From Aporrectodea caliginosa (taxonomy: Eukaryota; Annelida; Clitellata; Crassiclitellata; Lumbricidae): DNA of 64,000 nt. The notes under the pieces were generated by a model that was given only the letters and a program-made list of their open reading frames with translations, made no database searches and was not told the DNA's origin. Below are positions 46,072 to 58,931 of the stretch, one piece after another. Location: assembly GCA_020284085.1 (NCBI GenBank), contig JACEVL010000520.1, positions 353,501 to 417,500 on the forward strand. The letters are read 5' to 3'. Each line of letters begins with the position of its first letter. Within the stretch, counting starts at the first letter, position 1. A program made the position numbers and the translations under genes.

Positions 46072-46585
46072 GTATTTCCATATAGACGCACAGTTCTCTT
46101 GCTTGCATATCATGTATTCTCTGTATTTGATGCAACAATTAATTTGCAATGTAATCGGACGATAGCGCAACACCTGCCATGGGAAACTTTCATTTGTCGA
46201 TACACAGGTGGCCTTGAGTTGCATAATTGATAGCATGCGTGAATGCATGAATGTATACTTGCATTTATAGAATTCACCTTAATCCATCACCTTAGAATTA
46301 AGCGTATATTATGCACGCATTGCTTTGTAATAATTCTGTACTGCTATTGCAAATCACTACGACGACAAAAAGGAACAAAGACCAGCAATCCTTTATTGAA
46401 AGCAGTAAACTATGTATGTCTGTAATCATCAAATCATGCAATCTATGCATGTATGTAGGCTATGTATGCGTGTATGCGTGTATGCATATATGTATGTATG
46501 ATTTTTAGCTGTAATATGCCAAAAACTAATCTTTGTCGGCGGCAACGGCCAATGTTGTCATAAGCTGCCGTTAAACTGTGGACAC
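46072..46585. other. Noncoding stretch
   Basis: No gene seen; TATGCATGTATG-like patches near 46440-46500. Confidence 0.35.
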
Positions 46586-46589
46586 ACAC

Positions 46590-46780
46590 ACATGTATGTA
46601 TGTATGTATGTATGTATGTATGTATGTATGTATGTATGTATGTATGTATGTATGTATGTATGTATGTATGTATGTATGTATGTATGTATGTATGATTGTA
46701 TGTATGTATGTATGTATGTATGTATGTATGTATGTATGTATGTATGTATGTATGTATGTATGTATGTATGCATGTATGCA
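46590..46780. repeat. (TATG)n microsatellite
   Basis: Nearly pure tetranucleotide tract with a single GATT interruption near 46692. Confidence 0.97.
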
Positions 46781-46874
46781 CTATGTGTGCACGCATGTAT
46801 GTATGTGTATGAATGTATGTATGTACTATGAATGTATGTACGATTGTACGTATGTACGTTGGTATATATATGTA

Positions 46875-48044
46875 CAGGGTGGCCCAATATAAAATGTCCC
46901 ACCGGATAAAATGCACTTTCTCCACAACCAATTGAGATTTTTATACCAAAATTTCACCACTTACAGAGGAATGATTTGTCAACAATCCACGACATTTTCA
47001 CTAAACAATTTGCATGGCTTCAAAAGTTACAGCTGTTTAAATATTAAATTCCATTTTTTCAAATTTCCGAAGAAAATGGACCGTCATTTGCAATTCTCAA
47101 TGTCAAATAAAATCATCTTTCATTACGAATTCAGAAAGCTGTTGAGCAGTTTATCTCAAGGCATGTTCAAAGTGTCCACCACTAGCTTTCACACAAGCTC
47201 GAAGTTTTGTTGTGAAGTTCAGTATGGCCTTGTTAATTGAGTCCTGCGGCAGCTGGTCCCATATTAACTGCAAGACTTTTCAGCTCGTCAATGTTCTTAG
47301 GCTTGGGATGAAATGTCTTGTAGCGTCCAAGCATAGCTCCCCAGACGAGATAATGAAGAGGGTTAAGGTCTGGAGAGTTTGGTGGCCATTCATCTTTGCC
47401 AATGAATTCACTGCAGTTGGTGGCAATAAAGCCTTGAGCCAACCTTGCCGTGTGAGCAGGCGCACCGTCCTGGTCGAGAATGAAACCAGACGGAAGAACA
47501 GACTTGCAGTCTTCAATGAGTCTGGGTAACAGAGTTTCAACGTAAAATTGAGCGTTTACTTTAGCCTTGTCTGGGATTAAGTGAAATCTTCCCTTACCGC
47601 CGTAACACACGCCTGCAGAAACCATGACGTGCTTCGCAAACTTGGATCTCTCGACCACCAGGCGACTTTAGTGAACATCGCGCTTTTTGCCGACAGACCA
47701 AACGCAGTCGTTCTGATGGTTAACCGGCGGGTTCAGGTCAAAGTTCTTTTCATCAGTGAGAAAAACCTTCTGTGCAACAGTGGGTGCTACAAACAATTTC
47801 TCCGTGAAAAAATCTTAAAGAAATAACCACTATTGGATCGTTAATCTGCGGAAATTTGAAAAAATTGAATTTAATATTAAAACAGCTGTAACTTTTGAAG
47901 TTATGCAAATTATTTAGTAAAATTTTCGTGGATTGTTGTAAAATCAGTCCTCTGTAAATGCTGAAATTTTGGTGGTAAAATCTCAATTGTTTGCGGAGAA
48001 ATAGCATTTTTATCGCGTGGGACATTTTATTTTGGGCCACCCTG
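46875..48044 (-). mobile_element. Mariner-like element M2 with about 190-bp inverted termini
   Basis: Outer termini CAGGGTGGCCCAATATAAAA (46875) and the inverse of CAGGGTGGCCCAAAATAAAA (ending 48044), flanked by TA at 46873-46874 and 48045-48046. Similarity between the arms continues inward for about 190 bp (to about 47065 and from about 47853), including TTACAGCTGTTTAATATTAA-like blocks near the inner end. The remaining centre encodes part of a transposase. Confidence 0.93.
47233..47810 (-). pseudogene. M2 transposase, catalytic part only, third acidic residue mutated
   Basis: The minus strand reads VFLTDEKNFDL (first catalytic Asp), NPPVNHQND, an in-frame stop near 47669, then VERSKFAKHVMVSAGVCYGG, FILDQDGAPAHTARLAQGF (second Asp), WPPNSPDLNPLHYLVWGAML and a C-terminal tail ending at 47233. 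In this superfamily the third acidic residue sits in NPLDY/NPIEN; here the codon is CAT (His). The N-terminal DNA-binding domain is missing altogether. Stop codon, deletion and His substitution each make the enzyme nonfunctional. Confidence 0.9.
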
Positions 48045-48046
48045 TA

Positions 48047-49738
48047 TGTCCGAACGTGCGCACGTACCGGCACGTTTGTTCGCACGCACGTATGTACGTT
48101 TGTGTGTTTGCATTTATCTGTGTATGTATGCATGTATGTTTGCATGTATACATGTTCCAACAGAATGGTCCAATGAACTGGATAAAACGATGCGCCCGCA
48201 TCAACATAGACCGTTGAACGCAATCTGTAGGATGGCAATCGTGTGTACTTGCATTGAAGTGACTCCTATACATATATTGGGTGACGCTGATTTAAAAAAG
48301 TGTCCAAACGAAATGTTATGGGCTACAAAGTTGGGCTATACAAAAGCTGGGATTAGGCGTACTCGAAACTAAGTTCATGGAAGGCGCCCTTGTAACGGCA
48401 TGGTTGTGTTACGAGTTACGACACCATAGAAATTGTCATTCGTTTTTCTTATTCACTGTATCGTTGAAATCTCTACTACAGAGTGCAATAATTCTGGATG
48501 GCAAAAGTATAGATGTCCGGTCAATAGATGTATTTGGTCATGCTTAGAGCTAGTATTATTGTGCTGAGTGAACGAGCTTTTTTGGTTTTGGAACTAATCC
48601 TTGTATCTGCATGATCGAGCTGCTTAGTCGCTTATGTCATTACGTGTTCAACTTAAAACTAATCTGTTTTCTGATTGCTTATCCACCATAGTCTGTCTTC
48701 GCATGCACGACCAACAGATCTACTGGATGTTGGCATGATCACGGCTTGGATTTGTTGCGCCGTCGATTGATGCTTTGTGTGTTAGAAACCGGCGCTTTAG
48801 AAGTTACTTACTTTATGACGGAAACAGCTGACCTCTCTAGGCACTGTAGTCTGTACTATGATGCATAATTGACTGTCTTGTTTAAGAAATATATGGTAAT
48901 TTAATTTCACGGGTAGAAATTTCTAAGTTAAGAATTATTAATTTTGTTAATTAAACTTAGGGAATGTCTTAGTTAAGAATTGAAGTGCTTTCGTGAGGTA
49001 CCTAAAAGACGCTACATAGGAAGTGTCAGGATACATGCACACACAAACATACGGACAAACACATACTGTAAATACATACATGCATGCATATTGCCCTTTC
49101 AGACTTAAAAGGCTAATTATCCTCCAAAAAGAGCCATTCGTGTAAACAAATTGCTCCTATCTTCACTGAACTGACTCATCTACAAACAACTGCGTATACT
49201 TAAGATTGAGCAACTAACAACTTCGCAGACTAACAAGTTAATGTATACAGATATGCAAAGAGACAACTATCATCTACTTTGAATAATTAATTTACACCGA
49301 TATCTTAAGTAAATCCTTACAGCATACGATTAGCTATAACTATAGAACTATTTATTCTAGAACTAGAACCCGCATGCATTTTATCCATTAAATGTGCTGG
49401 ACCTAATAATGCCTGAAACAGAACCCCTGCTGTGATAAGATGCTCGGCTAATATTTATATCTTTAAACGTAGATTGGGCGACCATTTGATAACACAGTCA
49501 ACAGTGTGTGCACTGATTGCTTAGTTTATTAGTTAAGTTCAAGTGAACGTAAGTGTAACTGATCTAGACCAGCCGCTCCACACCACTGAAAGGAAGTGTG
49601 ACCCTGTTAAGCGGAACCTTGCCTTTGGGGGATTCTTTCCCTGTTGTTCCCTGACCTTCACTCTACTCATCGTTTGTTTTTCAGTTTGTTTGTTTGATGG
49701 GACCAATAAAACTTTATGGTTATGGTTATACCTAGGCC
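48047..49738. other. Noncoding stretch upstream of the GPCR
   Basis: No gene called. (CGTA)/(TGTATG) patches at 48045-48150. A block at 49555-49735 ending in CCAATAAAACTTTATGGTTA looks like a retroposon or transcript 3' end. Confidence 0.35.
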
Positions 49739-49740
49739 TA

Positions 49741-49955
49741 CAATCTTACATATATACATGCATTTTATATACATACATACATACATATATACAATATACA
49801 CACAATACATGCATACATATACACACACGCAAGCATACATACATACATTATACGTATACATATGTATATACATGCATACATACTTACGTACATACACACA
49901 CATACATACATGCATGCATAGCATTGCATACAAACCGACATACATACGTACATTA
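49741..49955. repeat. (CATA)n microsatellite, interrupted
   Basis: Degenerate ATACATACATAC/ACACAC sequence. Confidence 0.9.
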
Positions 49956-50104
49956 TTAAAACAATGGCTTATTGATTGGATAGACAGATTTTACTGTCTT
50001 GCGTTAGAATAATGCGTCATCTGAATATAATCAGACAGCATTGTCTTAATTAAGAATTGTTCGTTTCTTTAAGAGACAAACAGACTCAATGATATTGTTC
50101 ACAG

Positions 50105-50128
50105 TTCATTTCTTTCTTCTCTGTCTAG
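50105..50128 (+). promoter_or_regulatory. Probable 3' splice site before GPCR start codon
   Basis: TTTCTTTCTTCTCTGTCTAG immediately precedes the ATG and has the form of a polypyrimidine tract plus AG acceptor. It would make the receptor start at the first base of an exon; the donor exon is not identified. Confidence 0.6.
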
Positions 50129-51472
50129 ATGGCGTCTGTCCTGAGAGGCGAAGACCAACGCTGGTCCCCATACTCGTCTTCATACACTCCGATCGACGAC
50201 CGAAATCTTTCCGTCTGGTCAGCAGCCACAGCCTACAACATCTCCTACTACGACACACATGACTGGGCAAACGTCAACTCCGATCCGGTCGCGAAACTCA
50301 ACGATTCCTTCACCGCGATTATGAGAAACCGAACGGTGACGGAATTACCCGAAGACCAGCTGTCACGAAGACTGTGGATCTTTATAACTCCGCTTCTACT
50401 CATCGTCGGAACCTTTGGTAACATACTCAGCTTCTTCACCCTTCGCAGTTGCACCTTCCGCAAATGCTCGATCGCTTTCACGCTCAGCGCCTTGGCCGTT
50501 GTCGACACAAGCGTGCTCTACACGACCCTCCTGCGCCAGTGGATCCTATACCTGACCGGGGGATACGACGTTCGAGTCCTCCTGTGGTCGTTCGGTTGTA
50601 AGCTTCACCTGTTCCTCACCTACTACCTGTGTCAGCTGTCGTCTTGGACTCTCGTCGTCGTAACCGCTGAGAGAGCGATCTGCGTCAGCATGCCGTTCCT
50701 GGCGAAGACTGCCTGTACGAAGTCACGCATCGTGGGATCGTGGTTCCTGGTGGCGACCATTCTCGCGGTCATCAACAGCCACTTCCTGTGGATCGGTGAG
50801 TACGTCGAGGTGGAACAGTTGCAGCCGAACAACAAAACCGTCGTCGTACAAGTCTGCTTCATCGGGGTTCGTTTTCGGGACTTCTTTTACTACATGTGGT
50901 ACTGGCTGGACCTCTCCCTCCTCTCCATCATTCCCTTTGTCTTCATCATCGTCGGAAACATCGTCATCGCCATCTGCGTCTTCAGAGCGATGGAGTTCCG
51001 ACGCCAACAGGCGATCCCCATATCCCCCTACTCTCCTCCGTTCACCGAGTCCTCCTCCCCATCCACCCCATCCCAGACGGAAACATTTAAACCTCTGACA
51101 TCATCAACGACCATGTTAATCGGGATCAGCGTCCTCTTCCTTGTAACAACCACCCCGAGCGCCATCTACTTCCTAAAGTCGAACGACTGGATCGGGACGG
51201 ATCCCGATCCGGAAACCACGGCTCGCATCCGTCTCATCTTCACTGTAACCAATCTCGTCTACTACATGAACAACTCTCTCAACTTCCTGCTCTACTGTCT
51301 GACGGGGTCTCGTTTCCGGCGCGCCTTCGCCGATCACTTCCGTCGGGAGGGAGTGGTGTCGAGGGCGCGACGGATGAGCCGCGGCATTATTACGATCGGG
51401 ACGCGGTCGTCGAACTGTAATGGAAACATTGAGATTCAGCTTCACCCTACGACGGACGAACGAAACTACTGA
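50129..51472 (+). CDS. Class A (rhodopsin-like) GPCR, probable neuropeptide receptor
   Basis: An uninterrupted 447-residue frame predicts a seven-helix plasma-membrane receptor that would signal through G proteins. The extracellular N-terminus (1-81) has glycosylation sites at N26, N37, N58 and N67, with no signal peptide. Helices lie at about 84-106, 114-137, 155-182, 200-222, 256-286, 326-349 and 366-391. Class A marks: GN at 97-98, D126 in helix 2, C157 paired with C243 of the second extracellular loop, E181-R182-A183 in place of DRY, W205, P269, and N385-F-x-x-Y389 in place of NPxxY; the helix 6 CWxP motif is reduced to TTP at 341-343. N235 in loop 2 is a further glycosylation site. These variants, with a short loop 3 rich in Ser/Pro, recall the expanded FMRFamide/thyrotropin-releasing-hormone-receptor-like families of marine invertebrates; ligand unknown. 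The ATG lies directly after a pyrimidine-rich tract ending CTGTCTAG (50128), so a 5'-UTR intron probably ends here and the coding region sits in one exon. Coding sequence is clearly more GC-rich than its surroundings. Confidence 0.93.
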   Translation: MASVLRGEDQRWSPYSSSYTPIDDRNLSVWSAATAYNISYYDTHDWANVNSDPVAKLNDSFTAIMRNRTVTELPEDQLSRRLWIFITPLLLIVGTFGNILSFFTLRSCTFRKCSIAFTLSALAVVDTSVLYTTLLRQWILYLTGGYDVRVLLWSFGCKLHLFLTYYLCQLSSWTLVVVTAERAICVSMPFLAKTACTKSRIVGSWFLVATILAVINSHFLWIGEYVEVEQLQPNNKTVVVQVCFIGVRFRDFFYYMWYWLDLSLLSIIPFVFIIVGNIVIAICVFRAMEFRRQQAIPISPYSPPFTESSSPSTPSQTETFKPLTSSTTMLIGISVLFLVTTTPSAIYFLKSNDWIGTDPDPETTARIRLIFTVTNLVYYMNNSLNFLLYCLTGSRFRRAFADHFRREGVVSRARRMSRGIITIGTRSSNCNGNIEIQLHPTTDERNY

Positions 51473-51479
51473 TTAAGTC

Positions 51480-51955
<476 letters not shown>

Positions 51956-52464
51956 TCAATAAGACGGCGACGCTTACAATTTGGCGCAATTATACAGGCG
52001 GCAAAACAGAAGCACGACTGATGTGACTCTTCGACGTGACTTAAAAAGAAGAAGAGACCGAGTGTAATAAGCGTGATCGGTCATTTGCGTCGTAACCCAA
52101 CTGTTGCCGCGCTCGTCGAATTCTAAACGATTTGAGTAAACATTTGTCTTGCTTGAGGACTGTGCCGCGAAACCTCATAAAAGATTAAAAGATGCGGCGA
52201 TCGGCGCCAGAGATAACGCAGAAAAGTCTATTTTCGACAGTCGACGTTTGTCTAGTAAACCCAATGTTATCCCGGCCATAATTAACTGCTAAGGGATCAT
52301 CAAGTCATCTGTCAACTGTTCCCGATTCACCTTGATGATTCTTTTTGGACTGTCGCCACTTGAAAGATGTTCAGTGTAAGTTGAAGGTCACCCGAAAGGC
52401 TGTAAATTAGTTCAAAGATGATTTAGAAGAAGAAGAGCTGTCCTATAAGCTATAGCCATAAGGA
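51956..52464. other. Noncoding stretch
   Basis: Nothing recognisable beyond the end of the CT-rich tract. Confidence 0.3.
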
Positions 52465-52715
52465 AGCCATGGGTACGAAGTGTTAGCAGCCTCATTTTCT
52501 TAGCCTCGGCGTATGAGGGCGGGTTGCCCGTCCTTTCCCTCGCCGTCTCATCTTCCCGCCGACTATGTGCAGTCAGTGTACTAATTATTGCTGAGTATCT
52601 AGGTGCAGGTGGAGCAGAAATCTTGGACTAAACTTCTGCCCTGGCAGGGATTTGACCCCGACCTCTCGATTGACAGTCCAGCACGGAAAAAACCACTACA
52701 CTATAGCACCCACAA
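52465..52715 (-). mobile_element. SINE-2 copy
   Basis: Minus strand: CTATAGTGTAGTGGTTTTTT, GTGCTGGACTGTCAATCGAG (GTC at the anticodon place), GGGGTCAAATCCCTGCC, and the 3' end at CTTCGTACCCATGG. Confidence 0.88.
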
Positions 52716-53445
52716 GGTGATTTAGCCTCATAGTAATGAGCGATCATTATGGCAAAACTATAATTAGCAAATTCGTTTTGGCCTGAGTTTCTGATCGAAA
52801 GAGTTAAAGTCTCCACAGCAGCGAATATTACGACTTGTAAGTTAATTGTAATCGCAAATTTGTATATCGCCTCCATAAATCTAGTTACTAACGTTTGTAG
52901 AGTCACAGTATGTATCACTGTCAAGTACGATAGCCCTGTTTCTAGTTGTTTACCCTTCGTTGCCTGACGTATCTGCTCTTCGTGACCTGGTTTCCGATTG
53001 TACATCTCCCGAGGATCATCATTTCCGATTATGGTTTCACTTGGTGAGAACATCGTTCAATGCCTTGGGCATTTAGTATAACGGCGCTACAGAAGTTACT
53101 AGATTTGACTAGACTAGACTGGACTATAGACTCCATCAGCCTCGATTAGATTAGATTAAATTAGATTAGATAATGCAAAATCGATGGCGGCGTTCAAAGC
53201 TAACTGTTGGGAGAAGTCGAAAAGTCACTTGGGATTAGAGTCTATGATTCCAGTGAAATTATAGCAGAGCAGATTATAATTCTTTCTCTGGATAGACGTC
53301 TCTCCCTCCTCCTCTCTTTTCCTATTATTATCTATCGAATAGTCTGTGTGTCTGTTTGTCTATGTGGCTGAAACAAAAACAACTATAGCCCAGTAGCTTT
53401 ATTAGTCTAGTCCTGAGTAAATGCTAGCAACAATAACAACTACAA
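52716..53445. other. Noncoding stretch
   Basis: A 141-codon minus-strand frame at 52628-53053 runs into the SINE and has no known motif. (AGATT)n near 53140-53170 may be a retroposon tail. Confidence 0.35.
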
Positions 53446-53449
53446 CAAT

Positions 53450-53942
<493 letters not shown>

Positions 53943-54179
53943 ATAAAACGATTTATATAGCGCCGTAGTGCGGTCGAGAATGCAGAAAATGGCGCTGTAT
54001 ATGAGTTTAAAAAGTCTGTGACGGTCTATAAATAGTATCTATACTCATGTGATCAGCCCTTTTATGATGAGGTCCTTTATGAGGCGTTTTATGAGCTTTG
54101 AGATACATAAAAAACATTTATGCAGGGTGCTGTGATCAGAAGGGTTCTATTGCTGCTGCTGCTGCTACTACTACGTACT

Positions 54180-54480
<301 letters not shown>

Positions 54481-55772
54481 CGATTTGTAAAGCGCCGCAC
54501 TTGATCTTTTGGACATCACAGACTCAGAGAAACGAAAATGGACTGTACGCCAGTTAGAATTACCAAAGGCAAGGACTAGTTCTTGACCCAGTGAACGCAA
54601 AATCCTGACAATCTTCCTACGGTTTACTAATCAAATCTAATCTAATCTAATGACTTCTATATGTCCAACTGGTGATCGCTTAAGGTTTTGGAGAAGCCAT
54701 GGATGTCGAGTCGGTTAGAGGAACTCAGTTGTTAAGACGAGTAAGGCACTACTCATTTTCAACTGTTTTGCACGTCATCAACCGAGTGTTCAGGTTAAAC
54801 CGTGATGGCAACTAATTAACCGTTGGATCCAGAATAAATGCCATCTGTCAACTGTTGATGGGAATCCGTTGGTTGGGCTCCACGTGGTGACTCTTCTAGT
54901 TTACGGTGCATTGTTTTGCTAACAGTGATGCCCATTCCACTTCTTAACGACTTTTGACATGACATACACTAGCCATATAGCGCCTCTGACATGTTTTTGC
55001 TCCTTGAGTGGCGTTGATTGACTTAGTATCTTCTGCTTGCGAGGCGTCTCTCAACGAGCCCCTTCATGCATATATACATATATATAATATATATATAATA
55101 TATATATATAAAATATATATATATATATATATAGAAATGAGAGAGAGAGATAAGTCCGTTTGTTGCCTAGATTATAATACATGTATCTTGCATAGACATG
55201 GAATAATCAAAGTTGTTTGGCAATTTCTTTCATTCTTTAATCTCTAACTTGTGTTAATTCCTTCCGGTCCGCCCCTCCTGCTCTCCATATGTCTGTCCAT
55301 CCATCGCTCCGTAGTCCATCCCTGCTTCAAAGTCCGATCATCCTTCTATCCCTATAGCATCCGGTCTTCCCTCCTCAAAATCCCAGCACCGCACCGGTTC
55401 AACTTCCAAGAAGCGCAGCAAGTGTTCCGCAGTAGGTCGGTCGGTCGGTCGTGAGTGACACTTTCATTAGGCGCCGGTTGATTGGAAGCATTTGCTTTGT
55501 TCCACGTCTTAATAATGAATGTCTCGGGGTGGTCCTCTCTTCCCCTTCCCACCACCCTCCCCTGCTACCTCGCAGCTGCTAAGACAGCGACTACGTAGTC
55601 ACTGCGCATGCAAAAATCTATGCATGATGATTAGGTGAGAGCTGTCGACGACTTAGACCTGAACCGCGTGTTTGCATCGCAAATGAAACTGAGTTTATTG
55701 CTATTGCATACTATTATTTAATCTCTATTAATACTATTATTTAATCTCTAGTAAGAACTTCCCCAGCGTCCT
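54481..55772. other. Noncoding stretch
   Basis: CAAATCTAATCTAATCTAAT at about 54633 resembles a SINE tail. (TA)n at 55075-55133 with a short (GA)n. No gene seen. Confidence 0.4.
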
Positions 55773-55993
55773 GGGGGGCCGATAGCGCATTGGATAACAC
55801 GCTGGCATGGAGAGCGAGAGGTACCGAGTTCGAGCCCCGTAGGAAGCCGGATATGCTTTGTAGGCTGCTATTAGCGCCGTTGTAATGCAGGCTGTCTGTT
55901 CTGTTAGTAGTTAAGATTTAAATTGCATAACACGTAAATGTACAGCGCAGTGCGTTTGTTAGGCGCTTAATAAAGAAAAGATTATTATTATAC
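55773..55993 (+). mobile_element. SINE-1, full-length copy
   Basis: GGGGGCCGATAGCGCATTGG (A box), GGTACCGAGTTCGAGCCCCG (B box, 55821-55840), GCTTTGTAGGCTGCTATTAG, body with GCAGGCTGTCTGTTCTGTTA, and tail TTAATAAAGAAAAGATTATT. It gives the plus-strand reference for the copies at 1-80 and 17062-17318. Confidence 0.9.
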
Positions 55994-56125
55994 CTTGGTA
56001 ATGCTCGGGACATCAGTCGATGTTTACTATTAAACTGGTCGTGCAATTCGAGTTCTAGGATGAGTCCGGACTGTCCGGTCCAAAGCCATGAAGGGAATCT
56101 GAGACGGTAAAAGTGTTTCGTTTTT

Positions 56126-56454
56126 AGCGTATTTAATTATTCACCCGTTGTATCATTGTTATTTTTCATTTATCCAACTTCTACTTTGGCCGAGTTTGGC
56201 GAGAATACTTTCCATTGATCCGGCTTCTATTTAGGCAAGAATTCGTTTAATCAGTCCAGCTTCTATTTAAGCAGGAATTATTTTTCATCATTACAACTTC
56301 TATTCAATTAAATAAGAATTATTTTCATCAATCAAGCTTCTACATGAGCAAGATTCTTTTAATCAATCCGACTTCTATTTAGCCTCTTTTCGTCAATCCA
56401 ACTTGCATTCGACCAACGTTGAAACCCATGCAGTGCCGAATAATCAAATACGCT
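56126..56454. mobile_element. TIR/foldback element with internal minisatellite
   Basis: AGCGTATTTAATTATTC (56126-56142) is inverted at 56438-56454 (GAATAATCAAATACGCT) with one mismatch. Between them is the same degenerate repeat as at 430-610 and 57340-57575: ATCAATCC(A/G)(A/G)CTTCTATTTA plus (A/G)GCA(A/G)GAATTATTTT. The true ends may lie further out. Confidence 0.6.
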
Positions 56455-56941
56455 CCAGACGATATACTCAAATTTGTCGTGCAATAACAAGATCAGCGTG
56501 GTCAAAATAGCCAAGTGCTGTTCCTGAACTAGCTGAGTGGTGTTACCAGCCGATATATTGGCTGGTAACACCACTCAATTGCTGTAGCCTACTTGCTCTT
56601 TCGTATGACTGACTAGTAGCCGACTGGTTTTGGCGCTCACCTTCAACGCGGAACGTGCTGGGGTTAAGTCTCCACTTACACGGTGACTATAGGATACTAA
56701 TGCAAGCCCTTATGGCAAAATAATGCTTATGCCCTGTGGGTTGGCGCTAAGTAAAAATACAGAAATAATCCTGCAGCACTATGCCACTTTAGATAACACC
56801 GAAGGGCAGGATTAGCCAACTGGAGCCAGCACTGCTTCTAAGAACATATGGAAAGGTTCTATATAAATCAGATGTGCATTACATTATAACGTACGTATTA
56901 CTATGTGACGCTGACATGGTCTCGATAACAACATAGACGCA
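56455..56941. other. Noncoding stretch
   Basis: A 26-bp palindromic motif near 56530-56578 (GAGTGGTGTTACCAGCC / GGCTGGTAACACCACTC) is a perfect stem around ATATATT. No gene. Confidence 0.5.
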
Positions 56942-57195
56942 AGTTCTAGTGGTGAACGACACTGAACGTGCTGGTCTGTCAATCGGAAGGTCGGGGCTTC
57001 AAATTCTCGTCAGGGCAGAGATTGTAGGTTTTTGGGCTCCACTTGCGTCTCCTGGCCAACTCTGCTACGATGAGTACGCCGACCGCACACTATCGGTGAA
57101 GCGGTCAAGGCGAGGGAGAAAGCTGGCCTCCCACCCTCATATGCCGAGGCTAAGCAAAATGAAGGCAATTACAATTCATATCCGTGGTTGCGATA
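56942..57195 (+). mobile_element. SINE-2 copy
   Basis: Head with GTGCTGGTCTGTCAATCGG (GTC at the anticodon place), B box GGGGCTTCAAATTCTCG, body with GACCGCACACTATCGGTGAA, end at GGCAATTACAATTCATATCC. Confidence 0.85.
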
Positions 57196-57235
57196 TACAG
57201 GGAATGTGTATAACCTTGCAGGGTATAATTACATA

Positions 57236-57676
57236 GGTGTCACGACAAGTCGTCTACAGACATTTCGCAGACAGACATTTCGCATACGTCCATTAGAGCT
57301 AACCAACAGAGGCCGCTTTCTTAAAACGTACCAAATATTCTCATGGATCCAGCTTCTAATTACGGAAACAATTATTTGCATTAAAACACCTTCTATTGAA
57401 TCGAAAACTTAGTTCCATCCATTTATCCAGCTTGGTATCCAGCCTCTATTTACGGGAAAAATTATTTCGATCAATCCAGCTTCTATTTCAATACAGGAAT
57501 GTTTTCATCAATTTCACTTCCATTTAGGGAAACAGTTTTTTTTCATCAATCCAGCTTCCATTTTAAAGTTACAATATGAAATCATTTCGTATGCGAAAAT
57601 TCTGTCGGCGAAATGTCTGTAGACGAAGTGTCGTAGACGAAAAGTCTGTAGGGCGTATACGAGTTGTCGTGGAACC
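57236..57676. mobile_element. TIR element of the GACATTTCG type with internal minisatellite
   Basis: Left arm GGTGTCACGACAAGTCGTCT, ACAGACATTTCGCAGACAGA... to CGCATACG (about 57290); right arm from CGTATGCGAAAATTCTGTCG (about 57588) to GTTGTCGTGGAACC (57676) is its inverse with extra internal copies of GTCTGTAGACGAA. The centre (57340-57575) is the ATCAATCCAGCTTCTATTT minisatellite. No coding frame; superfamily unassigned. Confidence 0.75.
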
Positions 57677-57737
57677 GGGTCTATATGTAGGCCTATATAA
57701 TATTATATATACAGTGATCCCATCCTAAACAAAAAAG

Positions 57738-58240
57738 AACCGGAACGCCGGCTTCAGGCGCCATGTTAATCTATAAAGTTTTTCCGTTATGGCCATAGAA
57801 CGAATATGCGCATATTACGAATATTTAGATTTGTAGAAATTGACGAATATTGACGAATATTAAAACTGGCCAACGAATATTCATTTTTTTAAATTAGTTT
57901 TCATTCTTAATTCTTTAGAATCCGGAATTAATTGCACAAATTTCAGTACCAAAACTAGGCATTGAAAGGCGAACAGTTACGGTACATGTTACAGTTACTC
58001 ATCTTATATCAGTAACTTTACTTGTTTAAAATAGTAGTCTTAAATTAGACTTCGTAAACAAAACCGGAAACAATGACGTCATCAACCGAATACTCCATTA
58101 CGAATAAGGGGAATATTAAAAATGCCCTAATATTCACGAATATTTACGAATACACCGGCTTCAGGTGCCATGTTATTCTATAAATTTGTACCGTTACGGC
58201 GTTCTGGTCGTCAAAAAATTTACCGGAACGCCGTTCCGGT
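57738..58240. repeat. Direct repeats around an ACGAATATT-rich insert
   Basis: CGGCTTCAGG(C/T)GCCATGTTA and the next 30 bp occur at 57749 and 58156 with a few changes; ACCGGAACGCCG occurs at 57738 and near 58222, with an inverse-like form between. The segment in between (57800-58150) holds repeated ACGAATATT motifs at both ends. Probably one or two decayed small transposons. Confidence 0.5.
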
Positions 58241-58931
58241 GCGTTCGGATTCCAACCGAACCCTGTGTATATATACCCTGCTCAGGGAATGTATGCATTC
58301 CTAAAAACCTTGGTGTATATAATTATATACATACATATAATTTATACCCTGAAATTTTCCAGTGATTTCTGTTCACATACCCTGAAAAGCTTACGAAGTT
58401 ACGACAGTTCTCATTAACTGACAAAGTGACAAGTTGACAAATGCAATGATAGTCACAATGCAGAGTACAGTGCACGGCTGTATACTTTGCGCAATTGTTA
58501 GTTCTCATTAATTGCAGCCTGCAGCAACAGCATGGGGGAAATGGCATCCTTAATTATTTTTGACAACTGACATTGATGGTTAATGAAGAGTTAATTACCC
58601 GAATACAACAACGTAATTATTTTATAATTAGGTGTTCTAGTGGCCGACTGAAACACGAAAACAAGGAGCAACACATTCAGATCATTATTTAAGAAATGCT
58701 AGCAAAGAAGCGTCTAAGATTCCTAGCCAGCATTACATCATCAAAAAGTATCAAATACTAGTGTGTTGATGGTGAAAAATTAGTCAGAAAGTCGACAGAC
58801 CCTTCGCCCCGACCCAGATGGAAATGCTTCAAAGCTGAAGCAACAGTAACCTTGATGTCGTGCGAATCTATCATGCGACAATAAGATTTGAATAATAGGC
58901 CTTGGGGTGCACGAACATCCTCAATAACAAT

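Noticed and set aside
7998..46780. Regularly spaced repeats as CRISPR arrays
   Set aside because: All are simple microsatellites or minisatellites without unique spacers, and the sequence is animal DNA.
50723..51445. Overlapping frames within the GPCR (both strands)
   Set aside because: Shadows of the GC-richer receptor coding sequence; none has family features.
52628..53053. 141-codon minus-strand frame as a gene
   Set aside because: Its C-terminal end lies in SINE-2 sequence and it has no recognisable motif.
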